64,000 bases of DNA from Stenotrophomonas indicatrix (GTDB lineage Bacteria; Pseudomonadota; Gammaproteobacteria; Xanthomonadales; Xanthomonadaceae): positions 3,720,001 to 3,784,000 of the forward strand of contig NZ_PEJS01000001.1 of NCBI RefSeq assembly GCF_002750975.1. Reading direction: 5' to 3'. Made by a program: the position numbers and the translations under genes. Position 1 is the stretch's first letter. The number at the start of each line of letters is the position of its first letter. Positions 41,640-50,509 of the stretch are shown here, piece after piece. The notes below the pieces were generated by a model. It did no database searches. It saw only the letters and a list, made by a program, of their open reading frames with translations, and was not told the origin of the DNA.

Positions 41640-44600
41640 GTGGGCTTTTCGACGATCTTCATCCGCCGCCCGATTGCCACCTCGCTGTTGATGGCGGGCT
41701 TGTTGCTGCTGGGCATCCTCGGTTACCGCAAGCTGCCGGTGTCGGCGCTGCCGGAAATCGATGCGCCCAGCCTGGTGGTGACCACGCAGTACCCCGGTGC
41801 CAACGCCACCACCATGGCCTCGCTGGTGACCACGCCGCTGGAGCGCCAGTTCGGGCAGATCTCCGGGCTGGAACTGATGACCTCCGATTCCTCGGCGGGG
41901 TTGTCGACGATCATCCTGCAGTTCTCGATGGACCGCGACATCGACATCGCCGCACAGGACGTGCAGGCGGCGATCCGCCAGGCCACCCTGCCCTCGTCGC
42001 TGCCGTACCAGCCGGTCTACAACCGGGTGAACCCGGCCGACGCGGCCATCGTCACCCTCAAGCTGACCTCCGATACGCGGCCGCTGCGCGACGTCAACAA
42101 CTACGCTGACTCGATCCTCGCCCAGCGCCTGTCGCAGGTGCAGGGCGTGGGCCTGGTGTCGATCGCCGGCAACGTGCGTCCGGCCGTGCGCATCCAGGTC
42201 AATCCGGCGCAGCTGTCCAACATGGGCTTGACCCTGGAAGAGCTGCGCAGCGCGCTCACCCAGGCCAACGTCAATGCGCCGAAGGGCTCGCTGAACGGCA
42301 AGACCCAGTCCTACAGCATCGGCACAAACGACCAGCTGGCCAGCGCCGCCGAGTACCGCGACACCATCATCAGCTACAAGAACGGCCGCCCGGTGCGTCT
42401 GTCCGACGTGGCCGAAGTGATTGATGGCGTGGAGAACGACCAGCTGGCGGCATGGGCCGACGGCAAGCCGGCCGTGCTGCTGGAAGTGCGCCGGCAGCCG
42501 GGCGCCAACATCGTGCAGACCGTCGAGCGCATCCGCGCGCTGCTGCCGCAGCTGCAGGGCGTACTGCCGGCCGACGTGCACCTGGAGGTGTTCTCCGACC
42601 GTACCGAAACCATCCGCGCCTCGGTGCATGAAGTGCAGTTCACCCTGATCCTGACGATCGGCCTGGTGGTGGCAGTGATCTTCGTGTTCCTGCGCCGGTT
42701 CTGGGCCACCATCATTCCCTCGGTGGCAGTGCCGTTGTCGCTGGCCGGCACCTTCGCGGTGATGGCCTTCACCGGCATGTCGCTGGACAACCTCTCGCTG
42801 ATGGCGCTGGTGGTGGCCACCGGCTTCGTGGTCGACGATGCGATCGTGATGATCGAGAACATCGTGCGCTACATCGAACAAGGCAAGAGCGGCAAGGAGG
42901 CGGCCGAGATCGGTGCGCGCCAGATCGGCTTCACCGTGCTGTCGCTGACGGTTTCACTGGTGGCGGTGTTCCTGCCGCTGCTGCTGATGCCCGGCGTCAC
43001 CGGCCGCCTGTTCCACGAGTTCGCCTGGGTGCTGAGCATCGCCGTGGTGCTGTCGATGCTGATCTCGCTGACGCTCACCCCGATGATGTGCGCCTACCTG
43101 CTCAAGCCCGATGCGCTGCCCGAGGGCGAAGACGCGCACGAACGTGCGGCCGCGGCCGGCAAGCAGAACCTGTGGACGCGCACCGTCGGCCTGTATGAGC
43201 GCAGCCTGGACTGGGTGCTGGAACACCAGCCGCTCACCCTGGCCGTGGCCGCGGCCGCGCTGGTACTGACCGTGCTGCTGTACGTGCTGATTCCCAAGGG
43301 CCTGCTGCCCGAGCAGGACACCGGCCTGATCACCGCCGTGGTCCAGGCCGACCAGAACATCGCCTTCCCGCAGATGGAGCAACGCACCCAGCAGGTGGCC
43401 GAAGCGCTGCGCAGGGATCCGGACGTGACCGGCGTATCGGCCTTCATCGGTGCTGGCAGCATGAACCCCACGCTCAACCAGGGCCAGCTGTCGATCGTCC
43501 TGAAAGAGCGCGGCGAACGTGATGGGCTGGAAGACATCCTGCCGCGCCTGCAGAAATCCGTCGCCGGCATTCCCGGCGTGGCGCTGTACCTGAAGCCGGT
43601 ACAGGACGTGACCCTGGACACCCGCGTGGCCGCCACCGAGTACCAGTACTCGCTGTCGGACGTGGACAGCGCGGAAGTCGCGCTGCAGGCCAACCGCCTG
43701 ACCCAGGCGCTGCGCCAGCGCCCGGAACTGGCCGACGTCGACAACAACCTGTCCAACCAGGGCCGCGCACTGGAACTGAACATCGACCGCGACAAGGCCA
43801 GCGTGCTGGGCGTGCCGATGCAGACCATCGACGACACCCTCTACGATGCGTTCGGCCAGCGCCAGATCTCGACCATCTTCACCGAGCTCAACCAGTACCG
43901 GGTGGTGCTGGAAGTGGCGCCGCAGTTCCGCACCAGCACCGCGCTGATGGAACAGCTGGCGGTCGCCTCCAACGGCGCCGGCGCCCTCACCGGCACCAAC
44001 GCGACCAGCTTCGGCCAGGTCACCTCGTCCAACTCGTCGACCGCCACCGGTATCGGTGCACAGAACACCGGCATCACCGTCGGTGCGGGCGGCATCATCC
44101 CGTTGTCGGCGCTGGCCGAGGCGAAGGTCTCCAGCGCGCCGCTGCTGGTCAGCCACCAGCAGCAGCTTCCTGCGGTGACGGTTTCCTTCAACGTCGCGGC
44201 GGGCTATTCGCTGTCCGATGCGGTCAAGGCCATCGAAGAGACCAAGGCCAGCCTGGACATGCCGGCGCACGTGCATGCGCAGTTCATCGGCAAGGCCGCC
44301 GAATTCACCGGCAGCCAGACCGACGTGGTGTGGCTGCTGCTGGCCTCGCTGGTGGTGATCTACATCGTGCTGGGCGTGCTGTACGAGAGCTACATCCACC
44401 CGATCACGATCATCTCGACCCTGCCGCCGGCCGGCGTCGGTGCGCTGCTGGCATTGATGGTCTGTGGCCTGAGCCTGTCGGTGGACGGCATCGTCGGCAT
44501 CGTGCTGCTGATCGGCATCGTCAAGAAGAACGGCATCATGATGGTCGACTTCGCCATCGAGGCGCGGCGCACCGGCGCCAACGCGCGCGAAGCCATCCGC

Positions 44601-44873
44601 CGCGCCTGCCTGCTGCGCTTCCGCCCGATCATGATGACCACCGCTGCAGCCATGCTTGGCGCGTTGCCGCTGGCGCTGGGCACCGGCATCGGCTCGGAAC
44701 TGCGTCGGCCGCTGGGCATCGCCATCGTCGGCGGCCTGCTGCTGTCGCAGCTGGTAACCCTGTACACCACGCCGGTGATCTACCTGTACATGGAACGCTT
44801 CTCGGAATGGCTCGCCCGTCGCCGTGAACAGCGTGCGCTGCGCGATGGCACGGTGCAGGAGCCGCAGGCATGA
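41640..44873 (+). CDS. smeJ: RND efflux permease, first of two
   Basis: Proton-driven inner-membrane pump subunit, MdtB-like. 1077 residues, 12 membrane helices in the RND pattern with two large periplasmic loops. Helix 4 carries the proton relay GFVVDDAIVMIEN; IRRPIATSLLMAG at the N-terminus is typical. GTG start at 41640 with AAGGA about ten bases upstream. It carries a Ser/Asn/Thr-rich insert in the second loop (TNATSFGQVTSSNSSTATG). It should pair with the next gene to form a mixed trimer, as MdtB does with MdtC. Confidence 0.92.
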   Translation: MGFSTIFIRRPIATSLLMAGLLLLGILGYRKLPVSALPEIDAPSLVVTTQYPGANATTMASLVTTPLERQFGQISGLELMTSDSSAGLSTIILQFSMDRDIDIAAQDVQAAIRQATLPSSLPYQPVYNRVNPADAAIVTLKLTSDTRPLRDVNNYADSILAQRLSQVQGVGLVSIAGNVRPAVRIQVNPAQLSNMGLTLEELRSALTQANVNAPKGSLNGKTQSYSIGTNDQLASAAEYRDTIISYKNGRPVRLSDVAEVIDGVENDQLAAWADGKPAVLLEVRRQPGANIVQTVERIRALLPQLQGVLPADVHLEVFSDRTETIRASVHEVQFTLILTIGLVVAVIFVFLRRFWATIIPSVAVPLSLAGTFAVMAFTGMSLDNLSLMALVVATGFVVDDAIVMIENIVRYIEQGKSGKEAAEIGARQIGFTVLSLTVSLVAVFLPLLLMPGVTGRLFHEFAWVLSIAVVLSMLISLTLTPMMCAYLLKPDALPEGEDAHERAAAAGKQNLWTRTVGLYERSLDWVLEHQPLTLAVAAAALVLTVLLYVLIPKGLLPEQDTGLITAVVQADQNIAFPQMEQRTQQVAEALRRDPDVTGVSAFIGAGSMNPTLNQGQLSIVLKERGERDGLEDILPRLQKSVAGIPGVALYLKPVQDVTLDTRVAATEYQYSLSDVDSAEVALQANRLTQALRQRPELADVDNNLSNQGRALELNIDRDKASVLGVPMQTIDDTLYDAFGQRQISTIFTELNQYRVVLEVAPQFRTSTALMEQLAVASNGAGALTGTNATSFGQVTSSNSSTATGIGAQNTGITVGAGGIIPLSALAEAKVSSAPLLVSHQQQLPAVTVSFNVAAGYSLSDAVKAIEETKASLDMPAHVHAQFIGKAAEFTGSQTDVVWLLLASLVVIYIVLGVLYESYIHPITIISTLPPAGVGALLALMVCGLSLSVDGIVGIVLLIGIVKKNGIMMVDFAIEARRTGANAREAIRRACLLRFRPIMMTTAAAMLGALPLALGTGIGSELRRPLGIAIVGGLLLSQLVTLYTTPVIYLYMERFSEWLARRREQRALRDGTVQEPQA

Positions 44874-44904
44874 CCCTGGCCCCGCACCTTCGGGGGGCTG
44901 CACG

Positions 44905-47900
44905 ATGAACCTGTCCGGCCCCTTCATCCGTCGCCCGATCGGCACCGCCCTGCTGGCCATCGGCTTGTTCATGGTCGGCGTGATCTGTTACCTGCGGCTC
45001 GGCGTGTCGGCGTTGCCGAACATCGAGATCCCGGTGATCTTCGTGCACGCCAGCCAGTCCGGTGCGGATGCGGCGACCATGGCCTCCACGGTGACCGCGC
45101 CGCTGGAGCGCCACCTCGGCCAGCTGCCGGGCATCGACCGCATGCGCTCGTCGAGTTCGGAAGGCAGCTCGCTGGTGTTCATGATCTTCCAGAGCGACCG
45201 CGACATCGATTCGGCCGCGCTGGACGTACAGACCGCGATCAATTCGGCGCAGGCCGACCTGCCCTCGGGCATGGGCTCGCCGATGTACCAGAAGGCGAAC
45301 CCGAACGACGATCCGGTGATCGCCATCGCGCTGACCTCGCAGACGCAGTCCGCCGATGAGCTGTACAACGTCGCCGATTCGCTGCTGGCCCAGCGCATCC
45401 GCCAGATCGGCGGTGTCGCCTCGGTGGATATCGCCGGTGCCTCGACGCCGGCGGTGCGTGTGGACGTCAACCTGCGCCTGATGAACGCGCTGGGACTGAC
45501 CGCCGACGACCTGCGCAATGCCGTGCGCGCGGCCAACGTGACCTCGCCCACCGGCTTCCTCAGCGATGGCAACACCACCACGGCGATCATCGCCAACGAT
45601 TCGGTTGCACGCGCCGCCGACTTCGCCGATCTGGTGGTCAAGACCCAGGGCGATGGCCGGGTGATCCGCCTGAAGGACATCGCCAACGTCTACGACGGCC
45701 AACAGGATGCCTACCAGGCCGCGTGGTTCGACCACAAACCGGCCGTGGTGATGTATGTGTTCACCCGCGCCGGCGCCAACATCGTCGAGACCGTGGACCG
45801 GGTGAAAGCGCAGATTCCCGCGTTGCGCGACTACCTGCAGCCGGGCACCACGATGACGCCCTACTTCGACCGCACCCCGACCATCCGGTCGTCGCTGCAT
45901 GAAGTGCAGATCACCCTGCTGATCAGCCTGGCGATGGTGGTGCTGACCATGGCGCTGTTCCTGCGCCGGTTGGCGCCGACGCTGATCGCGGCGGTCACCG
46001 TGCCGCTGTCGCTGGCCGGTGCCGCGCTGGTGATGTACGTGATGGGCTTCACCCTGAACAACCTGAGCCTGCTGGCGCTGGTGATCGCGATCGGCTTCGT
46101 GGTCGACGATGCGATCGTGGTGATCGAGAACATCATGCGCCACCTCGACGAGGGCATGCCGCGGATGCAGGCGGCCTTCGCCGGTGCGCGCGAAATCGGC
46201 TTCACCATCGTCTCGATCACCGCTTCGCTGGTGGCGGTGTTCATCCCGCTGCTGTTCGCCAGCGGCATGATGGGCGCGTTCTTCCGCGAATTCACCGTGA
46301 CCCTGGTGGCGGCGATCGTGGTGTCGATGATCGTTTCGCTGACGCTGACCCCGGCGCTGTGCAGCCGCTTCCTCAGCGCGCACGACCACACGGCGGCACC
46401 GTCGCGCTTCGGCCGCTGGCTCGATGCCGGTCACGAGCGGATGCTGCGCATCTACACCGTGTTCCTTGATTTTTCGCTGCGCCATGCGCTGCTGCTGTCG
46501 TTGACGCCGTTGATCCTGATCGGCGTCACCATCTTCCTGTTCGGTGCGGTGAAGAAGGGCGCGTTCCCGCCGCAGGACACCGGCCTGATCTGGGGCCGCG
46601 CCAATTCCAGCGCAACGGTGTCCTTCGAGGACATGGTCAGCCGCCAGCGCCGCATCACCGACATGCTGATGGCCGACCCGGCAGTGAAGACCGTGGGCGT
46701 ACGCCTGGGCAGCGGACGCCAGGGTTCCAGCGCGCAGTTCAACGTGGAACTGAAGTCGCGCAAGGAAGGCCGCCGCGAAACCACCGCACACGCACTGGCT
46801 CGGCTGAGTGCGAAGGCCGACCGCTACCCGGACCTGCAGCTGCGCCTGCGCGCGATCCAGGACCTGCCCAGCAACGATGGCGGTGGCAACAGCCAGGGCG
46901 CGCAGTACCGCGTCTCGCTGCAGGGCAACGACCTGGCCGCACTGCAGGAATGGCTGCCCAAACTGCAGGCGGCATTGAAGAAGAACCCGAAGCTGCGTGA
47001 TGTCGGCACCGACGTCGACAACGCTGGCCTGCGCCAGAACATCGAGATCGACCGGGCCAAGGCCGCGCGCCTGGGCATCTCGGTCGGCGCCATCGACGGT
47101 GCGTTGTACGGCGCCTTCGGCCAGCGCCAGATCTCCACCATCTACTCGGACATCAACCAGTACAGCGTGGTGGTCAATGCGCTGCCGTCGCAGACCGCTA
47201 CGCCTTCGGCGCTGGACGAAGTGCATGTGCGTGCACGCAACGGCGAGATGGTGCCGATCACGGCGGTGGCCCGCCAGGCGCCGGGCCTGGCGCCCTCGCA
47301 GATCACCCATGAAAACCAGTACACGACGATGGACCTGAGCTACAACCTCGCCCCCGGCGTCAGCATGGGCGAGGCCAAGGCCATCATCGACAGCACCGTG
47401 GCCGGCATGCGCATGCCCGGCGACATCCGCTTGGCCGACGACGCCGGCTTCGGCTTCAATTCCGACCCCAGCGACATGCTGATCCTGGTGCTGGCAGCCA
47501 TCCTCACCGTCTACCTGGTGCTGGGCATCCTGTACGAAAGCCTGATCCACCCGGTGACGATCCTGTCCACCCTGCCGGCCGCCGGCGTCGGTGCGTTGCT
47601 GGCGCTGTTCGGCACCAACACCGAACTGTCGGTGATCTCGATGATCGCGCTGGTGCTGCTGATCGGCATCGTCAAGAAGAACGCGATCATGATGATCGAC
47701 TTCGCCCTGGTGGCGCAGCGCGAACATGGGCTGACTCCGCGCGATGCTGCCCGTGAAGCCAGCATCGTGCGTTTCCGCCCGATCATGATGACCACGATGG
47801 TGGCGATCCTGGCGGCGGTGCCGCTGGCGATCGGCCTGGGCGAAGGTTCAGAGCTGCGTCGCCCGCTGGGCATCGCGATGATCGGCGGCCTGCTGTTCTC

Positions 47901-48027
47901 GCAGAGCCTGACCCTGCTCAGCACGCCGGCGCTGTACGTGATCTTCTCGTGCCTGGCCGAGCGCTGGAAGGCGCGGCGCGCGCGCAGGCGTGAAGCGAAG
48001 CTGCTCAGGCGCGCACAGCGGGCCTGA
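44905..48027 (+). CDS. smeK: RND efflux permease, second of two
   Basis: MdtC-like partner pump subunit, 1040 residues. N-terminal FIRRPIGTALLAIGLFMVG, helix-4 relay GFVVDDAIVVIEN, DQDT-like region PPQDTGLI and conserved C-terminal REASIVRFRPIMMTT. ATG at 44905 matches the family start and lies 31 bases after the smeJ stop. About half the residues look shared with smeJ, an old duplication. It is followed by an SMAG pair; no clear terminator. Confidence 0.92.
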   Translation: MNLSGPFIRRPIGTALLAIGLFMVGVICYLRLGVSALPNIEIPVIFVHASQSGADAATMASTVTAPLERHLGQLPGIDRMRSSSSEGSSLVFMIFQSDRDIDSAALDVQTAINSAQADLPSGMGSPMYQKANPNDDPVIAIALTSQTQSADELYNVADSLLAQRIRQIGGVASVDIAGASTPAVRVDVNLRLMNALGLTADDLRNAVRAANVTSPTGFLSDGNTTTAIIANDSVARAADFADLVVKTQGDGRVIRLKDIANVYDGQQDAYQAAWFDHKPAVVMYVFTRAGANIVETVDRVKAQIPALRDYLQPGTTMTPYFDRTPTIRSSLHEVQITLLISLAMVVLTMALFLRRLAPTLIAAVTVPLSLAGAALVMYVMGFTLNNLSLLALVIAIGFVVDDAIVVIENIMRHLDEGMPRMQAAFAGAREIGFTIVSITASLVAVFIPLLFASGMMGAFFREFTVTLVAAIVVSMIVSLTLTPALCSRFLSAHDHTAAPSRFGRWLDAGHERMLRIYTVFLDFSLRHALLLSLTPLILIGVTIFLFGAVKKGAFPPQDTGLIWGRANSSATVSFEDMVSRQRRITDMLMADPAVKTVGVRLGSGRQGSSAQFNVELKSRKEGRRETTAHALARLSAKADRYPDLQLRLRAIQDLPSNDGGGNSQGAQYRVSLQGNDLAALQEWLPKLQAALKKNPKLRDVGTDVDNAGLRQNIEIDRAKAARLGISVGAIDGALYGAFGQRQISTIYSDINQYSVVVNALPSQTATPSALDEVHVRARNGEMVPITAVARQAPGLAPSQITHENQYTTMDLSYNLAPGVSMGEAKAIIDSTVAGMRMPGDIRLADDAGFGFNSDPSDMLILVLAAILTVYLVLGILYESLIHPVTILSTLPAAGVGALLALFGTNTELSVISMIALVLLIGIVKKNAIMMIDFALVAQREHGLTPRDAAREASIVRFRPIMMTTMVAILAAVPLAIGLGEGSELRRPLGIAMIGGLLFSQSLTLLSTPALYVIFSCLAERWKARRARRREAKLLRRAQRA

Positions 48028-48032
48028 CTTCG

Positions 48033-48105
48033 GTAGCGCCGGGCCATGCCCGGCGGCCTTTCAGCAATCCGCGCTGCGCGCTCGCCGGGCATGGCCCGGC
48101 GCTAC
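48033..48105. repeat. SMAG/REP palindrome pair (inverted)
   Basis: GTAGCGCCGGGCCATGCCCG and its inverted copy ending GGCGCTAC, about 30 bases apart, directly after smeK. A further small hairpin, GCGGACC-GTT-GGTCCGC (48121-48137), follows and matches the SMAG-like hairpin at 53681. Confidence 0.9.
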
Positions 48106-48150
48106 CGGCCTCTGGTGGGTGCGGACCGTTGGTCCGCACGCCGATGGCAT

Positions 48151-48187
48151 TTGACGCGCTGTAACGAAAAGAGAACAATTCTCATCC
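48151..48187 (+). promoter_or_regulatory. Putative promoter overlapped by a Fur-like box
   Basis: TTGACG (48151-48156), a 17-base spacer and AACAAT (48174-48179) make a plausible sigma-70 promoter. The palindrome GAGAACAATTCTC (48171-48183), extended to AAAGAGAACAATTCTCATC, covers the -10 element and resembles Fur operators. It lies about 130 bases before a TonB-dependent receptor, so repression by iron-loaded Fur is likely. Fur binding is inferred, not shown. Confidence 0.6.
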
Positions 48188-48315
48188 AGCCATGGTCCTG
48201 CGCCCCCTTGTGGCGCCCCGCTGCCGTCCCCGGCACGCCTGCGTGATCCCAGCCACCGACCTTTCCCCCCTGCATGGGCGGATGGCCCGTGGCCGCCCGC
48301 CGAGGATCTCCATCG

Positions 48316-50373
48316 ATGTTGCCGATTCGCTCCCCCCGCCTGGCCGTACTGGCCGTCGCGCTGTCCGCCGCCTGCACTGCACACGCCGAAGCCCCGGCCG
48401 GATCCCGCAGCGCCACCGATCTGGACGCGGTCAAGGTCATCGCCGAGCGTACCCATACCGAGGCTGGCGCCCTCGGCGATCGCGCCCTGCGTGATACCCC
48501 GTTCGCGATCACCGCCGTCGGCCGTGAGCAGATCGAACAGCGCCAGGTCGTGTCGCTGGGCGAAGCCTTCCTGCTCGACCCCTCGGTCACCACCCAGGTC
48601 AGCGCCTATGCCAGTGGCTGGAGCTCGCCGATCCGCAACCGTGGCATCGACCTGAATTTCGACAGCTACCGGGTCAACGGCCTGCAGGTCTCGTCCTGGG
48701 GCACCGAATGGCCGCTGGAAGTGATGGAACAGGTCGACCTGCTGAAGGGTCCGGGAGGTTTCCTGTACGGCTTCGGCGCGCCGGGCGGCATCGTCAACTA
48801 CATCACCAAGAAACCGACCGACGTACCGACCTTCTCCGCCCAGCTCGGCTGGCGCGAGCAGGGCATCGTCAGCGGAGGCATCGACGTCGGCGGCCGCTTC
48901 GGCAACGAGCAGATGTTCGGCTACCGCTTCAACGCATACCAGGAAAAGGGCGAAACCTTCAACGGTGGCCATGTCGATCGCAAGGTCGGTGCACTGTCGC
49001 TGGACGCGCGCCTGAGCGATGCGCTCACCTGGACCTTCGACGGCGTGTTCCAGTCGCGCGACCTGCGCGAGGAATCACCGCAGTACTACTTCCGTGGCCT
49101 GACCTCACTGCCGCGGCCGATCGCCGGCGATGTCGACAACAGCGTGCCCGGCACCTACTACGACACCCGCTCCAGCCTGCTGTCCACCGCGCTGAACTGG
49201 CAGATCAACAGCGACTGGAAGGCCAGCCTGAGCTATGGCGTCACCACCTCGTGGAACGACGTCAACAAGATCTTCGCCTACATCGACGATACCAACGGCG
49301 ACTACGCCGTCAACGTCTATGAGCTCGGCGGCAAGAGCGAGTGGAAGCTGGCACAGGCACTGGTGCAGGGCCGCTTCGGCACCGGCCCACTGCAGCACCA
49401 GCTGGTGGCCGGTGTCAGCCACCAGACCGGGCTGGGCTGGGACCGTCCCTACGAGTTCAGCCTGATCGGCCGCGCCAACCTCTACCAGCGCCATGGCATC
49501 CGTCACGACGCGGTGGGTTCCCGGGTGATGACCCGCGGTGACGAGACCGTGCAGCAGGCGGTGTTCGTCAGCGATACCGTCGATCTCGGCCATGGCTGGT
49601 CGGTGCTGGCCGGTTGGCGCTACAACGACTTCGAGACCAAGGGCGCCTACCACACCTATCCGGTCACCCCGACCTATGCGGTCATGTTCAAGCCCAGCGA
49701 GGCCGTCACCCTGTATGCCAGCTACATCGAGTCGCTGGAAGCAGGCAGCCGCGTAGGCAGCAGCTACATCAATGCCGGCGATGTGCTCGACCCCACCATC
49801 AGCAAGCAGTACGAGATCGGCGCCAAGGTGGAAGCGAATCGCTGGAACGCGAATGTCGCTGCGTTCCGCCTGGAACGTGGCGCCAACATCGATCAGCTGA
49901 CCGATGCAGGCAAGCGCCTGGTGCAGGATGGCATCACCCTGTACGAAGGCGTCGAAGCCAGCGCCGACCTGCACCTGACCGATGCGCTGACCGTGGGCGG
50001 TGGCGTGACCTGGCTGGACCCGACCTACGACAAGCTGTCACCGGGCAGCGCGGCGCAGGAAGGCAACCGTACCGTCGGTGCTGCGCGCTGGAGCGGCGTG
50101 CTGCACGCCACTTACCAGCTGCCGTGGGTGGAAGGGCTGGAGACCTATGCCGCCGTGCGCTACTACGGCGATGTCTGGTACGACGCCGACAACACCCTGA
50201 AGCTGCCCGACTACACCCTCGTCAACGCCGGCATCGGTTACCGCCTGCTGGCCTCCGGCCATCCGGTGACCCTGCGGGCCAGCGTGGAGAACCTGGCCAA
50301 CCGCAGGTACTGGTCCAATGCCGGCGTCGGCCTGCCGCGCACCTTCGCGCTCAGCGTGCGGTTCGACATGTAA
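48316..50373 (+). CDS. TonB-dependent siderophore receptor
   Basis: Outer-membrane active transporter, probably for a ferric siderophore. 685 residues: signal peptide (to about residue 25, ACTAHA), plug domain (RDTPFAITAVGREQIEQRQ, IRNRGIDLNFDSYRVNG, VDLLKGPGGFLYGFGAPGGIVNYITKKP) and a 22-strand barrel ending in NRRYWSNAGVGLPRTFALSVRFDM with a terminal aromatic-basic-Met strand. The TonB box is not obvious. ATG at 48316 has GAGGA nine bases upstream. Iron control is suggested by the Fur-like promoter. It is a single gene. Confidence 0.92.
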   Translation: MLPIRSPRLAVLAVALSAACTAHAEAPAGSRSATDLDAVKVIAERTHTEAGALGDRALRDTPFAITAVGREQIEQRQVVSLGEAFLLDPSVTTQVSAYASGWSSPIRNRGIDLNFDSYRVNGLQVSSWGTEWPLEVMEQVDLLKGPGGFLYGFGAPGGIVNYITKKPTDVPTFSAQLGWREQGIVSGGIDVGGRFGNEQMFGYRFNAYQEKGETFNGGHVDRKVGALSLDARLSDALTWTFDGVFQSRDLREESPQYYFRGLTSLPRPIAGDVDNSVPGTYYDTRSSLLSTALNWQINSDWKASLSYGVTTSWNDVNKIFAYIDDTNGDYAVNVYELGGKSEWKLAQALVQGRFGTGPLQHQLVAGVSHQTGLGWDRPYEFSLIGRANLYQRHGIRHDAVGSRVMTRGDETVQQAVFVSDTVDLGHGWSVLAGWRYNDFETKGAYHTYPVTPTYAVMFKPSEAVTLYASYIESLEAGSRVGSSYINAGDVLDPTISKQYEIGAKVEANRWNANVAAFRLERGANIDQLTDAGKRLVQDGITLYEGVEASADLHLTDALTVGGGVTWLDPTYDKLSPGSAAQEGNRTVGAARWSGVLHATYQLPWVEGLETYAAVRYYGDVWYDADNTLKLPDYTLVNAGIGYRLLASGHPVTLRASVENLANRRYWSNAGVGLPRTFALSVRFDM

Positions 50374-50382
50374 CGGGCCTCG

Positions 50383-50455
50383 GTAGCGCCGGGCCATGCC
50401 CGGCGGCTGCATGCCACGCCGCGCCGCGCGCTCGCCGCGCATGGCGCGGCGCTAC
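50383..50455. repeat. SMAG/REP pair with compensated stem change
   Basis: The left copy has the common CGCCGGGC/GCCCGGCG stem. The right copy reads CGCCGCGCATGGCGCGGCGC then TAC, where the G-to-C change in one arm is matched in the other so pairing is kept. Located between the receptor and the FUSC gene. Confidence 0.88.
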
Positions 50456-50509
50456 CGGATTTCACGCGTGGCCCGTAATAATGGTGGCCGATCCTTTCGC
50501 CGAGCCTGC

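Noticed and set aside
44629..47727. Open frame of about 1030 codons on the minus strand
   Set aside because: It is antisense to smeK, whose RND motifs are intact; no domain in the antisense product.
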